Below, in pieces: positions 21,684 through 28,527 of a stretch of DNA of 28,527 bases; the stretch's first letter is position 1, and every line of letters starts with the position of its first letter. Below the pieces are notes generated by a model. That model made no database searches. It saw nothing but the letters and a program-made list of their open reading frames with translations, and had not been told where the DNA came from. Origin of the DNA: Reticulitermes lucifugus (Eukaryota; Arthropoda; Insecta; Blattodea; Rhinotermitidae); contig JAKCWW010001819.1 in the NCBI GenBank assembly GCA_026260175.1, positions 37,543 through 66,069 on the forward strand, read 5' to 3'. The translations under genes were made by a program, and so were the position numbers.

Positions 21684-21960
21684 TAAAGGTAAAGGGGTCC
21701 CATACAGGCCTTGGCAGGCCCTTAGGGCTCCAGTAGGTCGAGGCTCCCAGGTTTTTAAGCAATCGGCACATGAAGGTGGTAAGGTTGTCAGCCCTAGCCA
21801 CCGGCCGCCTTTATCCCCCAGGAAAGATTCCTGGTACTCATTTCTGTTAGAGGCTGAGTCGACCCCAAGGCCATAGTGCGACCGAAACGATTAGGTCAAT
21901 GAAAAATTCCAGTGACACCATCGGGAACAGAACCCGCGACTTTCCGGTAAATGAAGCATC
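21684..21960 (-). mobile_element. SINE-2 copy, nearly complete
   Basis: On the minus strand the tRNA-like head lies near 21960 with a B-box-like gcgggttctgttcccg (plus 21922-21937). The body carries the complement of ttcctggtactcatttc and gaggctgagtcgacccc, and the 3' tail reads ccctttaccttta (CCTTTA-type repeat, plus 21684-21697). The plus strand has an 81-codon frame (21631-21876) that is only an antisense translation of the SINE. The B box has a base change in its core, so transcription is doubtful. Confidence 0.65.
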
Positions 21961-24900
21961 ATTGTTCTGTATTCCAGTTGAGTTCTTCCTTTAACCTCTC
22001 GTTTCAGTAACATATTTATGTTCCTCTTTCAGTTTTGTAATGTGTTGGCATTATGTGTTGAAAGAAAAAGTAAGAACTTTTCTGTTTTAGTAACTTGTTT
22101 CTTTGCAGTGGTGTAACAGACTGCAATATTCCCGAGTAGGAGAAACTCGAAGATGCCACTACTTCCACAGATCATCTAGTAGACTAGGTCAGTAACTCCT
22201 ATCCACAGCGTAATGTGCTTAAACACGACGAAAATGTTCATTACACCACCATTCAGTTGATTTTATGAGCCGGAATACTAAGAGCCAGAGATATGCGACA
22301 AAAATCCCATTTAAATCCTTATATTTTCTCGCGTTCCGATTTTATTTTTCCACAAATCTAAAAAAAGGCGTTACACAAAAATTCCTTTTTAAGAAGTTTA
22401 CACGTTGCAAATTTCGAATAATAATACTAATAATAGTAATAATAACTGGATCTATATCATCCACTTTCGATTATGTAAAGCACGCTTAGTGTGGGTATGT
22501 GTACATATATATATATTATATGGTAAAGCAGGGCTATTGACGAATTTTACGTTATGTTCATCGTGTATATTAGCTATAAGCTTCAATTGAAGCTTAGAGC
22601 TATTGAGATCAAAATAAGTAACGCGGTTAGTGCACAGACCCACTGCGCAACAGTCTCCATTTTTGCGTCAGTATAGAGGCAGTTGTTTTTTGTTTATCGT
22701 ATACTGGGAATTTATTCCTACACTGTTAACTTCTTCATCAGCATTGCAGTGTTCTTTACAGGAAGCTACATTGCATCTTCCATATTATCACTTGAGAATA
22801 ACCTCTGATACTTTTACAATAAGGCACAGTGACTTAACTAATAAACACTAAAACTAAAACACTTACCAAGGACACGCAGTTACCATTCTTGACGACAGAC
22901 AGTATTTGCCGCTTTATTTCCGACTGCACTGTCGGTTCTTTCATCACTTCCAAAACTTCAAAAGCGGGGCTATTCCGATCACATTGACGGGGTAAAGGGA
23001 AGAGTACAAAAGTTTCTCTTTGGTTTTCTTAAATTCCTCCATACGTTGTAGAGGGACAAAAGTTATGAAAAGCCCCATTCCCAAATTGTCAGACAAGGTA
23101 GTATCAAGGGATTTGAAGAGCTGCTAATCTCTTTAAAGTGTCGTACACAAAGCTTTAAATGTAATTGCAAAACTCTTTCTTAGATATGTATTAGAGGCAT
23201 ATAAGAAGAAGGGTCAGACAAATTTAAGGCGTCCCAATGTATTAGCTGTTGGCGTCGAAAGTGGATTATATACGAGCATACTGAGTCTGTAAAACAGAGA
23301 ATGTGGTCTGACTCTATTGTAAAGGAGCAGAGCAGCTTACATTTTTGCGGAGATATAAGGCACTGGCCTTCTTTTAAGTAATACTGAAAATTTAGCAGGC
23401 AAGGACTAGTTCAATAATCTTATAAAGAGAAATCCTCCGTTATCGCTGAGGACACCTGAAAGACACTCTAAAGTAAGGGCTGCAGCACTGAATAAAGGGC
23501 TTGTTTATAATTTTTACAAGATTAACTTTAAACTGTTTATAGTGTTCTGATTCACTGAGATACCACAATCAATATATAACGCAGATAAGACAGTATTCTC
23601 TTTGAAAAACAAACCACGAAGAACTGTAAGCGGAAAGGGAGGAAAGGAAGTAGTTAATTTTACTACTGCTGAGCGTGGTATGTCTTCCTTTACGACCTTT
23701 CAGAAGCTAATAAATGTTATATGTTTTAATGGTGTCTGTGCTTGAATTCCAACTGACTGAAGTATACCCTTACAATGTATAATAGAGTGATATTGCAGGT
23801 TTCCATTTATAATATTTTAAAATGTGACTAATTAATTGGTGTTAACCGTTGGATTGGGTTTGAGGCTTATTTAGTTTAGAAAAAACCTTTACGTGCCATT
23901 GTAAATTATGAATAATCCAGCTTGTCACATTAGTCTTAGGAATTATTCAAATTCGAATGTTAGTTTTTTAGCACTTGTTCACAGCCGGCATTCGAACGTT
24001 AGACTTTTCTGGAGTACGGAATGTACGTCGTTATGTGACATTTTCTTTAATGAAAACATTTTTAGATTTTACGACGGGATATACGCGAAGAACATTTACT
24101 GCACTTGGGTTTTTTCTGTTGTGTACAAATCACTTCGGACAACCCGTAATTTACGCAAGCAAACTTATTGTTTTAAAAAATAGATACTAAATACTATCCG
24201 GTTATAATGTTTGGCCAGTGGGTAGATTTTCAAAATCTCGTAGAGGGTTTATTTTCGTGAGAGTAGGTGGGAAGATTGTATGAAACCCAAGTAGTAGATT
24301 TCCGGGTTTAAAAAGAGTTAAGGCGCTGTGTATTTGGAGAGTCTAAAGTGAGAAATTTGAAAGTTAAAATAACAACTGCTGCGACATAACAGTTTGCCGT
24401 TCAGCAAAGTGTGTAAGCAGAACAGTAATAGTGTTAATAACGCTTTCCACACTAACTGTGAAGTATAGTAAATTACAATCAACTGTGTTTTATTGCATGA
24501 GTGGCTGGACTGACAGGTACTAAAAGTCCGACTGGAGTAGACTACATGTCAAATATTCCCTGAGATAAATCTTGTGTGAATCGATATTGAGCTAGTTTGT
24601 CTTTCCCGCCAGGAAAAACAGACGGGTAGCTGAGGAAATTTTAAGACGATAGTAGCCAGTAGCAGAAAATCGCGGTGCGCAAAAGGGAGTGAAATCTGCC
24701 AGAGTAAAGTGAAGAACAAAATTCGAAACTTGACATAGTTCAACTGTACAACACTGGTCAAAAGTAAACGAAAATTAAAGCAACATCGACGCTAGAACCC
24801 GAGGATTGGTGGAACGTCGCCAGCGGGAAGGCGAATAGCGGAGGTAAAATAAGTTACGCCTACGTTCAGCAAAAGACTAGGAAACGGCGGCCGGGGGAGA
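21961..24900. other. AT-rich stretch, no recognisable gene
   Basis: No gene is supported. It contains an AAT/TAA-rich tract near 22419-22446, a short TA tract at 22503-22517 and a 32-bp near-palindrome at 22571-22602. The frames at 23908-24183 and 23975-24190 overlap in different registers and have no family motif. The patch 24780-24900 is GC-richer and unexplained. Confidence 0.5.
22571..22602. repeat. 32-bp near-perfect palindrome
   Basis: taagcttcaattgaagctta (22577-22596) is a perfect 20-bp palindrome centred on CAATTG. One mismatched pair on either side is followed by a further 5-bp match (tagct and agcta). There is no loop. It could be a cruciform-prone site, a binding site for a dimeric protein or the fused ends of a small element. 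Confidence 0.85.
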
Positions 24901-24940
24901 AAAAGAGTCAGATAAGTCCATTTTTCCTTCGGGGTTTAGA

Positions 24941-25192
24941 ATGGAAGCTTCAGGTCTTCTGGGATTTTTGCCGTGTGAGTGTCAAACAGTCCGAGAAGTG
25001 GTTATTCTCGGACTGTTTGGAGATGAAGTGCCGATATCCTTTGAAACGTCGGGAAAAGTAACATCAAAATCACGAAATAACAACCCTGACGGCTTAAAAA
25101 TACAGTACCACAGAGAACAGAATACAAAATCTCGAGTACAGAATACTATATTTGCCGTAATTCAAATCATTATTGGAACTGTTACGCTATAG
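24941..25192 (+). other. possible repeat-derived segment containing a strong hairpin
   Basis: An 83-codon frame spans this GC-richer segment. It includes the 15-bp hairpin at 24983-25019 and, after it, ctttgaaacgtcgggaaaag. The 'gaaacgtcggg' word is common at the ends of Penelope-like and other arthropod retroelements, as recalled, so a transposon origin is more likely than a gene. The frame has no domain I recognise. Confidence 0.35.
24983..25019. repeat. 15-bp perfect hairpin, 7-base loop
   Basis: caaacagtccgagaa (24983-24997) and ttctcggactgtttg (25005-25019) are exact reverse complements separated by gtggtta. The stem has seven G-C pairs out of 15. It is the strongest stem-loop seen in the window. 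Confidence 0.9.
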
Positions 25193-25794
25193 ACGGCAAA
25201 AGGAAAACTCAAAATTTTAAGACGAATGGTACAGCTCCGTACTCCAGTTTCTAAACAGCATATACTTTCATATCCTGTACATGGTAAAGTGTTTTATATT
25301 ACTTAGAATATATATTGTGTGTTTATTTCGGCATACACGTTATGTTTATCTAAAATGAATGCAAGTTTAAATGTTTGAAGAGGTTTTCTACTGGTACACT
25401 GAGCCGCGATATTATCTTCAACATAATTTTGTGCTTTTTAAAGCATATGCATTGAATTCTGTGTCATTTACCACAAGTCCGTTTTGCTTCGAAATCTGTA
25501 CTCTGCTTTAATATAAGCGGCACTAGGACCAAAATATTCTCGTTACTATAAATTCATGGATATTATTGTGAGAGAGAAATCTCGGAATATTTATTCGTAA
25601 GAGTTTATTGTATCAAAATGCCGAAAAATGTACAAATTCGATTTCATTAGTTTACATTAACTCTTCTTGGAATCTTAACTCACATTAGAAGGACAGCGTA
25701 CATTGCTTGATATATAAAAGCTGTTCGGGTTGCGGCTTAAAACGCACCAATAAAATCTTAGCCAAAATGTAATAACAAATTCAAATTGGACCAC

Positions 25795-25797
<3 letters not shown>

Positions 25798-25832
<35 letters not shown>
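25798..25832. repeat. TA dinucleotide microsatellite
   Basis: An uninterrupted TA run of about 35 bases. Confidence 0.95.
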
Positions 25833-25835
<3 letters not shown>

Positions 25836-28150
25836 GACATATATCATTTTAATTTCACATGGGCTAAAGTCTTACGTTTCTGTTCAAATCGCAGATAGAG
25901 AAGATGCACTGTATCTGCGCATACGTTTTGTACAAGCAAATTGATAAATCAACATATTCTGGAATTTTCCCCTCGTTAGTAAAGATGTCTGAAAAATACT
26001 GCGACTTCTTTTATTGTGTTCAGTTGCACTATAAGAGCAGATGACTACCTCATGGAAATTTAAAAATATTTACGATTTTTGTGTTTCAGAGTGTTTCTCA
26101 CTTAGGGATTTTACAGCTGTCGATATTTGTAACACATTCTCGATCCACTAGTTCCTGACTAACGTGGTTGCAATTTCAGGGCATTAGGAGCACTCCGATT
26201 TTAAATTTTATCTCACAGTTAACGATTTTGGTTTCTTTGGCTTACTGTCTGGTACTACATGAGGTTTTGCCTTAATTCGTAAGATTTCAATATTATTCCA
26301 ACAGCTGTTAATGTAACCACGATATTACCTTAAAATCTTCAAATACTTTTCTCATTCTTATTGTGGTTCTTTATGTTATACGATTTCATTTGAAGGTTGT
26401 TATTGATATTTAATTGGGAATGCAGTTTTGGCATTCAAAAGACATTTTTAAGGATTTGTAAGTATCAGTTAAAGTATGAAAAATTAGTTACCTCTTGTAG
26501 GTTACGTCCAATGTTACGAATGCTTGTAGCTGGTCTAGATTTTGTCTGGCGTCCAAAAATATAGATTTTGCACGTGAAGAAAGAAGCAGAGGTTTAATCT
26601 TGAGACGATGGAGAGTGCCCGAATTTTTGATCACAACTGTGGCCACTTCCTATAACCATTGGCTTTTATTGTGGTTTTACTCTTCATGCATTTACAAATA
26701 GCCTGCTTTCAATGACGCAGGGAGGAGTGAATTTAGTTCAAAAAAAGACGACCGACAAAATGCCTATAAATTATGCCCAAGAAAACTGACACCAAAGTAG
26801 AAATATTTACACTTTCTGTTATTAATGAAAGGGTGACAATCACAGTCGTCATGTTTCTGAAGAGATCGGTCCAGTAACGAGATTCACACGGGCCAGCCAC
26901 CAGTAAGGAAAAAGACTTTTAAAGATCAATCATAGGCCTTTTATTGATTTCATTGCTTATTTTATAGTCGAAAAAATATAATGTACTGATTACTATGTAA
27001 TTTTGAACATTTAAGTAACAATCTGATGCTGCGCATTACTTCTTTTGAATGATCTATAATCATTCTATCAACAAATTCCTTCTTGTATGAGACTCCAAGA
27101 CGCATCTCATTTCTCATATAAATTCCGCCATTTGACTCTATTCTGGGCTATTTAAATGCACTCCCAACACTCGTAATCAGTTGAGATCAAATAAATTTGA
27201 ATTATATCCTACAGTTTATATCTACCAAGTGAAGTCTTTTTGATCATAGGTTTTCCAACAAGAATTCTACAGTCATTTCCCAAACCGACCATATATATAA
27301 CCTACTTCGCATTTTATTTTTCTGTGTTGAACCAAGCATTAAACACAGGAATATAGATTGTAGCGCCAAATTTTGGAATGTTATCCAAGCGTTTGTTATT
27401 ACATGAATTGGCCAGATAATGACAACTTTCACTATTGGAAATAAAGCAGTTAATCTCTATTAATTAAAACGTGGGCCACATTTTCTCTCAGCCTTTTCAT
27501 TTAAGAGAGGAAGATCAAACCCTAATTTTATATTTAGAACACCGAAGGGGACATAGTCTTAAGACAAAAAATAAATGCATCTTTTGTGGAAAATTGGATT
27601 GCATTCATCCAGCTGAGGATGGGAACATATGGTCATGTATGGAGCCTATGACGTCTATAAAATATAAGGAATGCTTTGGAATTTATTAAAAATTTATAAT
27701 TTTCCGAAAATAACCATGACGCTTGGACTGCCTGCAGAGTTCGCAAAAGAATATTCTTTTTTACGTTGTCTAGGCTATTCTATCAATCATACGAATAAAT
27801 ATTATGTACGTAATAAGTAAATATGAGAGTAAATAAGTGTCTTGAATAATTTCTGTTTTAAGTCCCGTCGTCCAAGGCAAATTTCCTTCTGAAGAGTAAT
27901 GATAATAGTAACAGAACATGTAATATGAATTATCAGACAATAAGTTTTCACTAATTACCTTGTATCTGAATGCAAATTTTTAACTACCAACAAACCAATA
28001 AATTTCATTTTATGGTATGTAATTTTTTGAAAGTGATTTCTAATTCAAAGGCAATAGTTATGCTAATAATACTTATTTAATGGGCTTCATGTTTCAGAGG
28101 ATCAAGTATTTTGAACACGATAAGATTTTACCATTCCAGGAATCTGAGCA

Positions 28151-28170
28151 GTCCAAACCAGTCCAAACCA
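28151..28170. repeat. 10-bp tandem duplication
   Basis: gtccaaacca occurs twice in a row, with a partial third copy at the edges. Confidence 0.9.
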
Positions 28171-28512
28171 GAGGTAATCTGGGTTTCGTAAACACTCTGG
28201 TGGGGTTTGTCATGTTAAATTTGCACTATGCAGATTCCTGTTAAACTGACGCTTTACCGTCAGTGTCATAGATTTAATAAGGTATGGAAATGAAATGTGT
28301 CAGCATTATGCATACAACTCATTCATTCGTAAAGCGTTGGATGCAATGTATGGGCCTACAACAATCCAAGGCATTTCGGTAACGATATCTGTCACAATAG
28401 ACACAATTCGGCCTGCAGTTGATAATGCAGGCATCAGGCGCCTCCCGTGTGTACGTCTGAAATATTAATGCTTTACAAAAATGTTCGAATTTTGTACACA
28501 CTCACTTCATAA

Positions 28513-28527
28513 GTATGTGTGTGTGTG
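28513..28527. repeat. TG microsatellite at window end
   Basis: A TG run begins here and is cut by the window edge, so its full length is unknown. Confidence 0.7.

Larger units (their letters stand above)
25193..28512. other. AT-rich stretch, no recognisable gene
   Basis: Nothing is supported apart from simple repeats. The frame 27471-27689 contains KCIFCGKLDCIH, a chance-compatible Cys pattern with no recognised zinc-finger spacing. A 7-bp hairpin (gcctgca/tgcaggc, 28411-28432) and two tandem copies of gtccaaacca (28151-28170) are present. Confidence 0.5.

Noticed and set aside
27471-27689. Zinc-finger gene from a CxxC...C...H pattern
   Set aside because: The Cys/His spacing does not match a known finger, and the frame is short in AT-rich sequence.

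Overview
This window looks like non-coding nuclear DNA from an arthropod, most likely an insect. It is AT-rich, has no long open frame (the longest is 165 codons), no operon-like gene packing and no ribosome-binding sites. It carries tRNA-derived SINEs with RNA polymerase III A and B boxes, fossil mariner-superfamily transposases and many microsatellites. Several repeats resemble ones I associate with cockroach, termite or other hemimetabolous insect genomes. That placement is from memory and is weak below 'insect'. I cannot name a host gene: no exon chain, splice-consistent coding block, rRNA gene, functional tRNA gene or CRISPR array can be supported. The window is either intergenic or part of a very long intron.

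Layout. 1-76: 3' end of a SINE cut by the window edge. 578-1028: a SINE on the minus strand (629-893) sitting inside a CTA/TAC trinucleotide microsatellite. 1030-5790: no recognisable gene. 5809-5842: a short motif of the kind seen at retroelement 3' ends. 6975-7100 (minus): a possible helix-turn-helix remnant of a mariner-like transposase. 9563-9740: a candidate SINE of a different tRNA-derived family. 10334-10470: a fragment of a second SINE family. 12300-12560 (plus): a broken DDE/D transposase. 12912-13170 (minus): another tRNA-Leu-type SINE copy. 14071-14165: a pentanucleotide array that keeps phase while its unit changes. 15700-15975: a large ATGT-type microsatellite with a longer internal unit. 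16756-17046 (minus): C-terminal end of a mariner-type transposase. 17225-17338: a 57-bp tandem duplication. 17620-17850 (minus): a decayed dispersed repeat. 18069-18329 (plus): the best plus-strand copy of the tRNA-Leu SINE. 21273-21960: two pieces of the second SINE family. 22571-22602: a 32-bp near-palindrome. 24983-25019: a 15-bp perfect hairpin. 25798-25832: a TA microsatellite. The right edge runs into a TG microsatellite.

These parts do not form a working pathway. They are layers of transposon insertion and decay. All three transposase pieces come from the mariner/DDE superfamily but represent different portions, and probably different families; two of them carry visible stop codons. 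The SINE copies differ in age: two keep an intact B box and one has lost it. The most unusual items are the SINE embedded in a microsatellite, the phase-locked pentanucleotide array, and the two strong inverted repeats. I found no clear evidence of a new functional system.
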